From the NCBI RefSeq assembly GCF_002950945.1, contig NZ_CP012673.1, positions 1,426,001-1,490,000 of the forward strand: a stretch of DNA of 64,000 nt, given 5' to 3'. Numbering within the stretch: position 1 is the first letter of the stretch; every line of letters starts with the position of its first letter. Both the position numbers and the translations under genes were made by a program. The notes below the pieces were generated by a model. That model searched no databases. It was given only the letters and a program-made list of their open reading frames with translations, and was not told the DNA's origin. This document shows, piece after piece, positions 8,148-17,305 of the stretch. The DNA comes from Sorangium cellulosum (lineage in GTDB: Bacteria > Myxococcota_A > Polyangia > Polyangiales > Polyangiaceae).

Positions 8148-8822
8148 CTAGAGGGAGCAGGCGGATAGGCGGCCGACGGCGTAGGGGCGGACGGCGGGGT
8201 CGTAGTAGGTGGCGCCGGGGGTCACGCTCCAGGAGTAGCCTAGTAATGTGCCGTCGAGATTGCTGTAGAGACGCATGTAGGCGGTGCCGGGGCCCGGGGT
8301 GAAGGTGCCGCCGTTGCACGCGCCAGTCCAGCGGCTGTCGGGGTAACTCATGCTGCAGCCGTGGACCGCCGTGGTCGCGTCGGCGATCGGAATCGACCAC
8401 TGAATCGTGTTCGGGCGGATCGGGTTCATCGGCGTGGGGAGCTGCGTCGCAGGGCCGAGGAGGATCACGGAGTGGCCGTTGTAGACGCTCGTCGCGTCGA
8501 TCGACAGCACGTCGCCCGCAGCGAGGTCGTTCACGTTGGTGATGTGCGTGAAACGGTTCTCCGAGATGATGTTCCAGTAGTACTGGGCCGAGACTGGGCT
8601 GACGGATCCGAAGGCCGTCCGCACCTCGGCACCCGTGATTCCGAACGCCTGCTTCATCGCGAGCGTGACGAACGAGGCGCCGTTGCCGGTCGATGCTCCG
8701 GAGTCGATGATGTCGAGCGCCGCGTCGGCGAGGTCGGAGCACGCCTCCGCAGGGGCGGCGCCGAACGCGACGAGAGAAGCAGCAGCAGACACCATCAGGA
8801 AACGAGCCGCATTGCTGAGCAT
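8148..8822 (-). CDS. Exported protein with NlpC/CHAP-like features
   Basis: A 224-residue protein with a clear signal peptide (hydrophobic residues 8-22, cleavage near AEA-C). The middle reads AAGDVLSID and then YNGHSVILLGPA, resembling the strand-His-strand core of NlpC/P60 or CHAP amidase folds, in which a GH(V/S)xIxLG motif carries the catalytic His. A matching catalytic Cys is not obvious, so activity is uncertain; the Cys following AEA may be a lipid or disulfide Cys. It is expressed away from the kinase gene. Length and codon use are normal for a real gene. Confidence 0.7.
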   Translation of the reverse strand: MLSNAARFLMVSAAASLVAFGAAPAEACSDLADAALDIIDSGASTGNGASFVTLAMKQAFGITGAEVRTAFGSVSPVSAQYYWNIISENRFTHITNVNDLAAGDVLSIDATSVYNGHSVILLGPATQLPTPMNPIRPNTIQWSIPIADATTAVHGCSMSYPDSRWTGACNGGTFTPGPGTAYMRLYSNLDGTLLGYSWSVTPGATYYDPAVRPYAVGRLSACSL

Positions 8823-9233
8823 AAGTCACCTCTTGGAGGGTGTTGACGTTCCTGTGCGGCAGGCCAGGTGAGCGGGTGGGATGGACGAGCAGATGCAGTC
8901 AGGGAAACGCACCTGATCGAGCCGAGCCTGGAGCCCCCCTGGTCGGACCGAGCCTAGAATCGCACCGGACCGGGGCGACACTAGAATTAAATATTTACCG
9001 CTTCAGCATCGCCAGCGTCAACACGCTTCGGGGCCCCTCGAGCTCATCTATTCGTGGTGGAGATCGGAACCCCGTGTGTGTGTCTGTGGTGCCCTCGCGC
9101 CGTCGCTCGCGCCGGCGTGCGCAGGACGAATTTCCCGGCGGCTGCCTCGCCCACGCGCGCATCCGCTGGGCATACGCCCCGGCGTTCCCGGCGAGCTTGA
9201 ACCAGGGTGTCATGTGGGTGCACCCTGGACACC
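8823..9233. promoter_or_regulatory. Divergent intergenic region with a hairpin before the kinase start
   Basis: About 400 bases separate the exported protein (minus) from the kinase (plus). An AT-rich island around 8984-9000 is the likeliest promoter zone. An inverted repeat CCAGGGTG (9203-9210) / CACCCTGG (9221-9228) ends five bases before GTG 9234, where it could act as an operator or control translation. No small gene is evident. Confidence 0.4.
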
Positions 9234-11996
9234 GTGAAGGTAGGGGACCTGGTCGACGCTCGATTCGAGCTTGTGGAGCGCGCCGCCGAGGGGGGTATGG
9301 GCGCGATCTTTCGAGCTGAGGACCGCACGACGGGGCAGAGCGTGGCGCTCAAGCTCATGTACGATCCGGAAGGCGGCGACGCCGAACGATTCGCGCACGA
9401 GGCGCAGATCCTGGCAGGGGTTCAGCACCCACATATCGTGCGTTATCTCGGCCACGGCAAGGGGCCCACAGGAGAGCCCTACCTCGCGATGGAGTGGCTC
9501 GAGGGCGAAGATCTCGATGCGCGGCTCGCGCGCGGCCCGCTCGCGCTGGAGGAGGGCCTGGACCTGATCCGGCGCGTCGCCGACGCGCTGAGCGCGGCGC
9601 ACGCGCGCAGCATCGTCCATCGGGACATCAAGCCGCGAAACCTGTTCCTGGTCGGCGGTGAGGTCTCGCGCGTCAAGGTGCTCGACTTCGGCATTGCCCG
9701 GAGAACCGGCGACAGGACGAAGCTGACGCGCACGGGGGCGATCCTCGGCACGCCAGGGTACATGGCCCCGGAGCAGGTGCGCGGCGACAAGGACATCGGG
9801 CCGCCGGCGGACGTGTTCGCGCTCGGCGCCGTGCTCTTCGAGTGTCTGACGGGACAGCCGGCGTTCCAGGGGGAGCACGTCATGGCCCTCCTGGCGAAGC
9901 TGCTGCTCGAGGACCCGCCGCGCCTGTGCGACGTCCGTGGCGACATTCCCCGCGGCGCCTCGGAGCTGTGCGCGCGGATGCTCATGAAGGAGCCGCAGCA
10001 GCGCCTCCGGCACGGCGGCGCGGTCGTGGAGGCGCTCGACGCCGTCGCCGCGGGAGACGGCTTGCCCGCCGCCTCCGCGAGGGAGAGCGAGGGGCCGGCG
10101 TCGCTGCTCGGCGCGACCGAGCGCAGGCACGTGTCCGCCGTGTTCCTGAGGCCCCCGCCCTCGGCGCTCGCGAGCGCGGACAGGACGGCCCGCGGCGCGG
10201 AGGCCCCGACCCTCGCCGCAGGAGACGCGCCCCGAGACGTCCTGGGTGCGGTGCGCGGCGCCGTGGAGCCGCTCGGCGCCAGGGCGGACGCGCTGATGGA
10301 CGGCACGATCATCGCGGTGCTGTGGGGGACGGGCAGCGCCCAGGATCAAGCCGCGCAGGCGGCGCGCTGCGCGCTGCGGCTCAGCGCGGTCCTCCCAGGG
10401 GCGGAGGTGGTGCTGGTCACGGGGCGCAGCGAGGTGACGAGGCGCCTGGAGGTCGGAGAGCTCGTGGAGCGCGCCGCGGCCATGCTGGAAGGCGCGGGCG
10501 CACAGGACGGGCAGCTCGCCGGGGTCGCGATCGACGACGTGACGCGCGCGCTGCTCGACCCGCGGTTCGATGTCATGACCGAAGGACCCAGGGCGATCCT
10601 CCGGACCGAGCGGCTGATCGGCGAGGAGCCGCGCACGCTGCTCGGCAAACCCAGCCCGTTCGTCGGCAGGGACAGGGAAGTACGCCGCCTGCTCGATCTG
10701 CTCGAGGATGCGTTCGAGGAGCGGTCGTCGCGGGCCATCCTGGTGACGGCGCCGCCGGGGACCGGCAAATCGCGGCTCAGACAGGAGCTGCTCCGGCGGC
10801 TCTGGACGCGTTTTCCGGACGTCGGGTTCATCGTGGTCCGCGCTGATTCGATGGGCCGCGGCACGCCGTTCAGCCTGATCGCATCAGGCCTGCGCAGCGC
10901 GCTCAAGATCCGCGGGGGCGAGCCGATCGAGGCGCAGCGCGAGAAGATCTCGTCCGCGGTGAACGTGTTCTTGCACGGGGAGGGCGCAGCGCGCGTGGCG
11001 GAGTTCCTGGGCGAGATCGCGGGCGCGCCCTTCCCTGACGAGGGGAGCCCTCAGCTGCGCGCAGCGAGGCAGGACGCGCGGCTCATGGCCGCGCAGATCG
11101 AGCGATCCTGCATCGACCTGGCGCGCGCTGTCGCCCGGGTGCGCCCGGCGGTGCTGGTGCTCGAGGATCTCCACTGGGGGGACGCGGCGAGCGTGAAGCT
11201 CTGCAGCGCGGCGCTCCACGAGCTCCGGGACGAGCGGCTCGCGGTCATCGCGTTCGCCCGGCCGGAAGTACACGGGTGCTTCCCCGGTCTCTGGGAGGGG
11301 CGCGACGTGCACGAGATCCGCCTGGGCCCGCTGCCCACGCGCGCCGCCGAGCAGCTGGTGCGCCAGGTGCTCGGGCCCACGGCCGACGCGGCGCAGGTCG
11401 CCGCGATCGTGGACAGGGCGGGCGGGCACGCGTTCTACCTGGAAGAGCTGACCCGCGCCGTCACCGAGGCCGGCGCGGAGGCGCTTCCGGAGACGGTGCT
11501 CGGCATGGTCGAGGCGCGCCTCGCGTCGCTGCCGCCGGAGACGAGGCGGCTGCTCCGGGCGGCGAGCCTCTTCGGTGAGCGCTTCTGCAAGGGGGAAACA
11601 ATTTCTAGACGCAAAAGTAATCCTAAGAAGTTCCGAGGGGTTGGCTGCTGTGCCCGGCACGGGCCTCGGCAAGCGTTGGGGGATCGGCCACGGGTCGCAC
11701 GGGGCGAGAGGGAGCGCTGGTGCGATCCTGGAGGAAGGGAATCATCGGGGGCACGGCTTCGGAGCGCTACACCCGGGGCACAGGCCTCGGTAGCGCCGGC
11801 CGGACCGGGCCGTCGTGGACCTCACCGCGCGGCGGCCGAAGAAGAAGGTGCGGGCACGGTTGCCCGACGACCTGCACGGCCTGTGCAGCGCCGTCCAGAG
11901 GGTGCGTGGCGGGCGTTGGGAACGCTGCTGCTCGAGCGCCTGGAGCCCACGGCCGTGGATCCATCGCTGCGTGGTCTCCGGCATCCGGCAGAGTAG
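9234..11996 (+). CDS. Ser/Thr protein kinase with AAA ATPase, 5' part of a gene interrupted at 11587
   Basis: The kinase domain (residues about 1-270) is complete: glycine loop AAEGGMGAIF, ALKLM lysine, HRDIKPRNLF, VLDFGIAR, YMAPEQ. A degenerate nucleotide-cyclase-like segment follows, then an AAA_16/STAND ATPase with Walker A APPGTGKS near residue 510 and Walker B VLVLEDLHWGD. Genuine sequence stops at LFGERF near 11585. From 11588 the frame runs into a 43-kb island and adds about 136 unrelated residues before a stop at 11996. The rest of the gene resumes in frame at 54632; joined, it would encode about 1,323 residues. GTG 9234 fits the family start (VKVGDLVDARFEL); GTG 9207 is the alternative. 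Confidence 0.85.
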   Translation: MKVGDLVDARFELVERAAEGGMGAIFRAEDRTTGQSVALKLMYDPEGGDAERFAHEAQILAGVQHPHIVRYLGHGKGPTGEPYLAMEWLEGEDLDARLARGPLALEEGLDLIRRVADALSAAHARSIVHRDIKPRNLFLVGGEVSRVKVLDFGIARRTGDRTKLTRTGAILGTPGYMAPEQVRGDKDIGPPADVFALGAVLFECLTGQPAFQGEHVMALLAKLLLEDPPRLCDVRGDIPRGASELCARMLMKEPQQRLRHGGAVVEALDAVAAGDGLPAASARESEGPASLLGATERRHVSAVFLRPPPSALASADRTARGAEAPTLAAGDAPRDVLGAVRGAVEPLGARADALMDGTIIAVLWGTGSAQDQAAQAARCALRLSAVLPGAEVVLVTGRSEVTRRLEVGELVERAAAMLEGAGAQDGQLAGVAIDDVTRALLDPRFDVMTEGPRAILRTERLIGEEPRTLLGKPSPFVGRDREVRRLLDLLEDAFEERSSRAILVTAPPGTGKSRLRQELLRRLWTRFPDVGFIVVRADSMGRGTPFSLIASGLRSALKIRGGEPIEAQREKISSAVNVFLHGEGAARVAEFLGEIAGAPFPDEGSPQLRAARQDARLMAAQIERSCIDLARAVARVRPAVLVLEDLHWGDAASVKLCSAALHELRDERLAVIAFARPEVHGCFPGLWEGRDVHEIRLGPLPTRAAEQLVRQVLGPTADAAQVAAIVDRAGGHAFYLEELTRAVTEAGAEALPETVLGMVEARLASLPPETRRLLRAASLFGERFCKGETISRRKSNPKKFRGVGCCARHGPRQALGDRPRVARGERERWCDPGGRESSGARLRSATPGAQASVAPAGPGRRGPHRAAAEEEGAGTVARRPARPVQRRPEGAWRALGTLLLERLEPTAVDPSLRGLRHPAE
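11584..11612. other. Left attachment junction of the genomic island
   Basis: TCTG at 11584-11587 is shared with 54628-54631, and kinase homology stops here. The island-side half-site AACAATTTCTAGACGC (11597-11612) is the inverted partner of GCATCTAGCAATAGTT at 54605-54620, with 12 of 16 positions matching on reverse complement. In the circular form the half-sites would flank a 20-base spacer centred on the dinucleotide TG, the expected architecture of a large-serine-integrase attP. Confidence 0.7.
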
Positions 11997-12167
11997 ACGC
12001 CCAACGCTGCGACCTTCCGCACCTGCCCGCAGCGCAGCACTCTCCCGCTGCGCCAGCGCCGGGACTGTACGGCGCACCCTGGGAGACGCCGCCCCAGCCA
12101 GCCGGACGAGTTCCCGAGCGGGCAGACGGGGGCTTGACAACCGTAGGGTTGTCATTGGCTGAGATCG
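11613..12167. other. Gene-free left end of the island, with a 20-bp palindrome
   Basis: About 550 bases hold no convincing gene in any frame; the first bases are noticeably AT-richer than the surroundings. Two similar stretches (GGCACGGGCCTCGG near 11656 and GGCACAGGCCTCGG near 11778) may be old repeats. A perfect palindrome TGACAACC-GTAG-GGTTGTCA at 12135-12154 lies 14 bases beyond the stop of the EAD-protease gene; it could be that operon's terminator stem or an operator. Confidence 0.5.
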
Positions 12168-13160
12168 TCAAGCGGACGCGATCCCGCGGATGACTGCGTT
12201 GATGTGGATCCCCTCGTTTCGATAGCTCGCATGGCTGTTCTTCACGCCGGGCTCCCTGAGCATGCCGCCGCTGTGGTGCAGCGCGACCACTCGCCATTGC
12301 TTGTCGAACACTGGGGCGCCTGAGGAGCCCGGCTGCGTGTCGGTGAGGTATTGCACCCGGTCACGGCTCACGAAGACAACCCTGTTATGGAAGAAGGACA
12401 TCTGTTTTTGCAGGCCCATCGGGTGCTGGATGATGTTGACACGATCGCCCGTCTTTATCTCCACATCGGCGAGATCGAGGGGCGCGTAGCGCCCCTCTGG
12501 CTCACCCAATATCGCGACCACGGTCCAGTCGTCGCCGTTCATGGCGTCTGACGTCCTGTAGAACCGTTCCGGCGCGAGGCGGAACGGGACCGGCGCGGCG
12601 GTGAGGCCATCCGGTGTGCGCTGGTAGTTGAACTGCACCTCCGCGGCTCGGGCAGCGTCCGCATCGGGGAGTACATGATGATTGGTCACAAGGAGCCCGC
12701 CCCGGATGAGGAAGCCTGAGCCGCAGCTCCCCGACGGGAGCACGATGCGTGCTACCGCGTTAGCACGCTGGAAGCCGATCTCCAGGAAGCACACGTCCAC
12801 CAGCGTGTCTTCCTCGCCGCTGACCAGCTTCTCGAGATCCCCCGCCGACGGGCCCCTCCACGTCGCGGTTCGGATGTCCGGACCTTTGACGGCGGGGATG
12901 GTTTCGCGCTCCTTGGCGAGGCGGAGCGCCTGGTTCTTCGGGTACGCCTGGAGCGCGAAATCGACGATGTCGAGCACCTGGTCCTGGTTGTTGGCATACG
13001 AGAGTATGTTGAACCAGTTCAGGACCGCAGCGTCGCTGAACTTGATCATCCCCGCCTTGAGGCCAACGGCCTTCACGGCGATCCGAGACTCGTCCTTCTC
13101 CGGATAGAGATCGGCGAGCACGTCGGCAAGGTTCACGAGAGCGGGCCCATCCCATGTCAT
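12168..13160 (-). CDS. EAD domain plus trypsin-like serine protease
   Basis: A 330-residue protein. Residues about 8-80 are an effector-associated domain (LADVLADLYPEKDESRIAVK, then LNWFNILSYANNQDQVLDIV), clearly paralogous to the N-terminus of the protein at 14682-15668. A trypsin-like fold follows with the full triad: His in TNHHV (about 162), Asp in DDWTVV (about 211) and Ser in PGSSGAP (about 280). Established work on bacterial conflict systems describes EADs as adaptor domains that recruit such effectors, including trypsin-like proteases, to NTP-dependent sensors. No NTPase with an EAD is seen in this window. ATG 13160 has AGGAGGT just upstream. It is the last gene of a three-gene unit. 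Confidence 0.88.
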   Translation of the reverse strand: MTWDGPALVNLADVLADLYPEKDESRIAVKAVGLKAGMIKFSDAAVLNWFNILSYANNQDQVLDIVDFALQAYPKNQALRLAKERETIPAVKGPDIRTATWRGPSAGDLEKLVSGEEDTLVDVCFLEIGFQRANAVARIVLPSGSCGSGFLIRGGLLVTNHHVLPDADAARAAEVQFNYQRTPDGLTAAPVPFRLAPERFYRTSDAMNGDDWTVVAILGEPEGRYAPLDLADVEIKTGDRVNIIQHPMGLQKQMSFFHNRVVFVSRDRVQYLTDTQPGSSGAPVFDKQWRVVALHHSGGMLREPGVKNSHASYRNEGIHINAVIRGIASA

Positions 13161-13237
13161 AGAAGACCTCCTGAATCGTCCAGAAAGGGCGCGTCCGAGC
13201 GAGGGCGCCAGCGCGACAGTCTCGTCCTCTGCCGTGG

Positions 13238-14680
13238 CTAGAAGCGCCACCGCGCGCTCGCGTTGACGCCCCAGCGATCGTCTCCGGTTCGTAGTGATAG
13301 CATGGCGCCGAACAGACGGAAGTAGGACCGCAGCGTGCGCTCCGTCGAGACATACCCGGCGCCCAGCTCGAGCCAGCTCGCCACGTTGACGCTGAGACCG
13401 GTGCTGAAATTGAGCCCGTGAAGCTGGGCGTACTCGATGTCAGTGCCCAATCGGACGCGCCCGAGGTACGACGTGACACCGAGGCCGATCGCGCGGTCGC
13501 CCTCCTCGCCGCCCCTCCAGCGTTCGTTTCGGCCAAGAATGTTCTGGACGCTGAGCCCCAGACGGAGCTGCGGGATGGGATCGTAGGCCAGCGACACACC
13601 CAGATCGCCGGAGCTCGTGACCCGGGTCGCGGTCATGATGTCGTCCGTGTGGTCGACTTCTTCGTTTTGATAAAAATAGTGGGTGCGCATCACCCCCGTG
13701 GGTTCACTGTCTGTCTGGAGGAGAAACTTCCCGCTCAGCGCCAGGGAGACATGATGGTTGATCGGGCGAGAGACGGCCAGGACGAAGGCATGCTCGTGAG
13801 ACCATGACAAGATGTCGTCCGTCTCGCCCTGTCCGAAGGTGAAGCTCCGGTCCTCGAAGTCTGCTTGGAAATAATAGCCGAACCCGACACCCCAGCCATG
13901 GCCCTGGCCCCAACGGAGACCTACGGAGAGATAGTAGGGCGCGGGGACGTGGATGTCGGAGTTCGTCAGCACCTCCCACCCCTCCGCGAACCCGAGGGCT
14001 GCTGCGTTCGTGACCAGCGCGGAGAGGGCGTCTCGCCCCGGTGCGTAGCGGAAGCCCGGCGAGAGGAACTGCGTCGTGCGCGCGCGAGCGAGCAGCCCTC
14101 CGAGCTTCGTGTTTGGGCTCACCGAGTTGACGGGGAGCAGCTCCTTCGTGATCCGATCATACCAGGGATCGCCGGGGCCACCTGCGCCGAAGAACATAAG
14201 AATCTTGCTGAAGAAATCAAGGACCGGTACCGCCACGGCGCCTTCATGATTCGAGCTGGCGGCCTGGGCCGCGACGTTCGCAGCCTTCGTGTCGATGGCG
14301 GCGCAGTTCGCGGCGATTTCGTGGCTCGGCGCCGGGTAGTACCGAGCGGTCCCCTGCCAGACCAGACGTCTCTCGTCCACATAGAACGGCTCCGTCTTCG
14401 GATCGTCGCGGGCGCCCGACCAGTACTGAAGCTTCAGCGGGCGGTCGACGACCTGGTGGTACCGGAGCCAAGAGAACCGGAAGTAGCCGTTCTTCGCCGT
14501 GGTCTGGGGCTTCGCGTCGACGTCCTCGATGAGGACGACGACGCCCTGCGCGGGCTCCTTGGACGGGCCGCAACGCACGGTGCCGCCCAGATCGACGCGC
14601 TGCGCGTGCGCTTCCGCGGAGCCGAGGCAGAGAGCCAGACCGACCGCCGTCGCCAGACCCTTGGTGCTGGTTTGGAGCAT
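13238..14680 (-). CDS. Outer-membrane beta-barrel protein in the EAD operon
   Basis: A 480-residue protein with a signal peptide ending about residue 26 (AEAHA-Q). A short carboxypeptidase-regulatory-like beta domain follows (VDLGGTVRCG..., GVVVLIEDVDAKPQTTAKNG). From about residue 220 there are alternating aromatic strands (YYLSVGLRWGQ, WGVGFGYYFQADFED, LSWSHEHAFVLAVSRP) and a final strand ending in Phe (WGVNASARWRF), the outer-membrane assembly signal. It begins one base after the stop of the upstream EAD gene (TAA-C-ATG), so the two are translationally coupled. The family is not recognised; an outer-membrane barrel is inferred from the strand pattern. Confidence 0.75.
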   Translation of the reverse strand: MLQTSTKGLATAVGLALCLGSAEAHAQRVDLGGTVRCGPSKEPAQGVVVLIEDVDAKPQTTAKNGYFRFSWLRYHQVVDRPLKLQYWSGARDDPKTEPFYVDERRLVWQGTARYYPAPSHEIAANCAAIDTKAANVAAQAASSNHEGAVAVPVLDFFSKILMFFGAGGPGDPWYDRITKELLPVNSVSPNTKLGGLLARARTTQFLSPGFRYAPGRDALSALVTNAAALGFAEGWEVLTNSDIHVPAPYYLSVGLRWGQGHGWGVGFGYYFQADFEDRSFTFGQGETDDILSWSHEHAFVLAVSRPINHHVSLALSGKFLLQTDSEPTGVMRTHYFYQNEEVDHTDDIMTATRVTSSGDLGVSLAYDPIPQLRLGLSVQNILGRNERWRGGEEGDRAIGLGVTSYLGRVRLGTDIEYAQLHGLNFSTGLSVNVASWLELGAGYVSTERTLRSYFRLFGAMLSLRTGDDRWGVNASARWRF

Positions 14681-14681
14681 G

Positions 14682-15668
14682 TTAGTTTTCGAGGGGGCTC
14701 AATTCTATATCATCCATGACGACGTGCACGGTGTTCACCTTCATGGTCTTGTCGGCCGCGGCGAACCCGGGGCGGGAAGCGTTGATCGTGATGATTTCGC
14801 CGTGACGGATATCTTTCAGCTCGCCGATGAACCTGCCGGCCGTGTCCGTCTTGGCGAAGAAATCATAGAAATCGGCATTCAGCATCGCGCCTGCCACCGG
14901 CTTCGTGCTGTGCAGATCGACGACACGCCCCTCGATGTGCACGCGCGGGAAGATATCGCAGCCATCGGGGGATGCGAAGGTCGCGCGTGCGGCCGTGCCT
15001 ACGACGACGCCCGAGGCGACGGCGACAGCGAGGGCAATCGCGGCCACCCGCCCCCACCCTGCCGAACGCTGAGCTGAACGTGCCAGCGCGCCTCCCGTGA
15101 CCAGGGCGCCGCCCGTCGCTGCGACGATGGCGAGCGCCATGCTCATCGGCCCGCGCCTCGGGCACGGGAGACCGAAATGGAGAGCATGTCCCAGCACGAA
15201 AACCCCCAGGAGCAGCGCAGCGAGGCCGAGCATTGCCACGCCGATGCCGCGAAGGACGAGGTGCCGCGGCCATGGCGAAGACGCCACCCCGGGCTTTCGC
15301 GTGGCCGGTCCGGCGGCATGGGGATCGGCGGTAGCGCTGGATGCCCTGGATCCTGCGGCGACGGAGCCGGTGGCGGTGGTTGAGCCGGAGGCGGGCGGCG
15401 CCGGCTTCGACGCCTCCTCGATGGCGCGAATCCGTCTCTCTTGCGCTGGAAACTCTCGGATCGCGACGTCGACGACAGCGTCGACTTGGCCCTGGTTGTG
15501 GGCGTACTCGAGGATCTTAAACCAGTTGTCCTCGGCTCCGAGGCTGAACACGATCTTCTTTGCGTCCAGGCGTGCGGCAATGACGACGCGCCGCGACGTG
15601 TCCACGTCCGGGTAGAGATCGGCGAGCACGCCGGCCAGCTCCACCAGCGCGTCCGGCATTGAGGGCAT
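14682..15668 (-). CDS. EAD domain membrane protein with C-terminal CarboxypepD_reg-like domain
   Basis: A 328-residue protein, first gene of the unit. The N-terminus (LAGVLADLYPDVDTSRRVVI, later NWFKILEYAHNQGQVDAVVD) is the same effector-associated domain as in the protease gene. A charged/Pro-rich linker follows, then three hydrophobic segments (GIGVAMLGLAALLLGVFVLG, MALAIVAATGGALVTGGA, VAAIALAVAVASGVVVGTA). The C-terminus looks like a carboxypeptidase-regulatory beta domain (VHIEGRVVDLHSTKPVAGAM...TDTAGRFIGEL). This suggests an EAD in the cytosol tethered to a periplasmic beta domain. AGGAGG lies four bases before ATG 15668. Confidence 0.8.
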   Translation of the reverse strand: MPSMPDALVELAGVLADLYPDVDTSRRVVIAARLDAKKIVFSLGAEDNWFKILEYAHNQGQVDAVVDVAIREFPAQERRIRAIEEASKPAPPASGSTTATGSVAAGSRASSATADPHAAGPATRKPGVASSPWPRHLVLRGIGVAMLGLAALLLGVFVLGHALHFGLPCPRRGPMSMALAIVAATGGALVTGGALARSAQRSAGWGRVAAIALAVAVASGVVVGTAARATFASPDGCDIFPRVHIEGRVVDLHSTKPVAGAMLNADFYDFFAKTDTAGRFIGELKDIRHGEIITINASRPGFAAADKTMKVNTVHVVMDDIELSPLEN

Positions 15669-15900
15669 CGTGCCTCCTGGGCAGAGCAGCCTCGTCCATC
15701 CCTACCGTCCTGTCAAGCGGTCGCCGTGGGCGCGCCCTCGGGCGGGTACTGCCGTCCCGTCGTGCACAAGCTATTGCGCGCCCGGTAGATGCACCCTTTC
15801 GGGCACTTCCTGAGCGGACTGCTCGATGACCATCCGGAGCCCGAACCTCCCCCGGAGGCATCTGTATGCCATCACCCGCAGCGACGGCCCAGCCGGCGCG
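15669..15900. other. Short intergenic segment between EAD operon and group II intron
   Basis: It contains the upstream region of the EAD operon. On the minus strand a short frame reads MAYRCLRGRFGLRMV and ends in GAQ-stop near 15786; it may be a fragment of a gene cut by the intron, but I cannot identify it. Confidence 0.3.
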
Positions 15901-17237
15901 GTCGGGTAGCCCCGGGAGGTTGCCCTCCCGGGGCTCCCACAGATCCGGACGTGCGGATTTCCCGCATCCGGCTCCTCGTGACACAGCTTCGCTACGCGAT
16001 GCGGAAGTGCACGGTGATGCGCGGCTGCGGGAGCGGCTAACGCTCCAGCAGCGCGGCCATGCGCTCCCACGACATACGCGCCCGCTGCGAGCGGCGGTGA
16101 AGCCACTTGCGCCAGACGCGTCGGACCTCGTTGTAAAAGCGGCCGATCGCTTCGAAGTTCCCGGTGATCCCGTAGTACCCGAAGTGACCGCGCAGCTTCT
16201 GCGAGAGCATCCGCCACTGCCAGCCAACCGGCTGGTGTCGGTTATCGCGGCACCACTGGGCAACTCTCGCGAGCGCCCTCGTGAAGCGGTTCGAGGCTGT
16301 CCTCTGCTTGATTACCCAGACCCCTCGTCGCGTTCTCATCCAGTGATGGGTTAAGCCCAGCAGACCGAAGGTCCCCGGTGTCGGGATCTTACTTCCTTCA
16401 GGCCGAGCGTCGAGCGCGGGCCGTCGAAAGGGAACCAGCCGGGTCTTGTCCGGGTGCGGCGTCAGGCCGTACTTGCCGAATCGCCTCGGCAGTACCTCCA
16501 AGACGCGGCGAGCATCATCCTGGCGCGAAAAGAGCAGCACGACGGCGCCCGTTGCGCCGTCCTTGCGCGTGCGTCGGTACGCCTCGCGGAGCCAGTCTAG
16601 GTCGATGTGGTGGGCAAGCGACGTCAACGCGATCCCTGGCGCTCGCTTCGCCAGCGTCGCTATCCGTTCGAGTTTCGGTGAGATGGTAGCGGAGCTCGGT
16701 GTCTCCGGCATCGTTCCCTCCAACAGTTCCGTGTCACGGCGCCCCTTCCCTTCACGGGGTCCCTCGGGTCGGTTCCCCCGCTTCCTCGGTACTATGAGGC
16801 GCTCCGACGCCTCGCCATCCCTTCCGCCTCGCTTCGTTCTCCTTCGCTTGGCGGTACCGCCCCGAGGGGCGGAGATGACGAGGCCTCCCAGGTTCCTGGA
16901 GAACCCTCGCGCGCGTGCCTCGCTCTACGACCCCGGCGGGACCACTGCGTCAGGCCCTTCGGGCAGACCGCCCTACTTCTTGGCGCAGCAGTGTTGCCTT
17001 CCGCAGCTACGACAGCGTCGGCTCCCGCGACTCACACCTTCGAGGCTCAATCACGCAGCCCGCGCGCTCGCTGTCTACGCTTCGTAGCCAGGGTCGCCCC
17101 TGGACCACGCAAGACTCGCTTCCGGCTGGTGGGCCAGCCTTGCCGGACGGGACTCGAACCCGCAGGGTTCCAGCGTGAGGTTTCCGTTCTGCTTGTAACT
17201 ACATCACTTCCGCCTCACCCAGGCTTGCCTGGCACAC
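15901..17237 (-). mobile_element. Decayed group II intron
   Basis: On the minus strand a GTGTGCC start (about 17237, close to the GTGYG group II consensus) opens about 525 bases of structured RNA (domain I-III region). Then comes a maturase ORF, and about 135 bases downstream the typical tail around GAGCCGGATGCGGGAAATCC, followed by a strong CCCCGGGAGG/CCTCCCGGGG stem consistent with domain V/VI, ending near 15901. It lies about 55 bases after the DUF2169 gene, immediately beyond a GGCGGC-GTA-GCCGCC hairpin; insertion after terminator-like stems is typical of class C introns. The internal deletion of the reverse transcriptase means it could move only with help. Confidence 0.75.
16037..16711 (-). 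pseudogene. ltrA: Group II intron reverse transcriptase/maturase with internal deletion
   Basis: A 224-residue product. The N-terminus (LERIATLAKRAPGIALTSLA, WLREAYRRTRKDGATG) is the usual start of LtrA-type proteins. The next residues jump directly to VVLLFSRQDDARRVLEVLP, which normally follows the YADD motif. Some 170 residues, including the fingers and the catalytic YADD, are thus missing, deleted in frame. The C-terminal maturase region is intact (FGLLGLTHHWMRTRRG, LRGHFGYYGITGNFEAIGRF, RRVWRKWLHRRSQ). Reverse transcription is impossible; maturase function in splicing is conceivable. ATG 16711 has GGAGGG just upstream. Confidence 0.85.
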
Positions 17238-17305
17238 CGTAGGGCGGGTCAAGGGCGGCGTAGCCGCCGCGCCCCCGGCGCGGGCATCCTTGACGCGCCT
17301 GATGT

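Noticed and set aside
11613..12167. Possible further gene at the left end of the island
   Set aside because: All frames are short, overlapping and lack ribosome sites or recognisable motifs.
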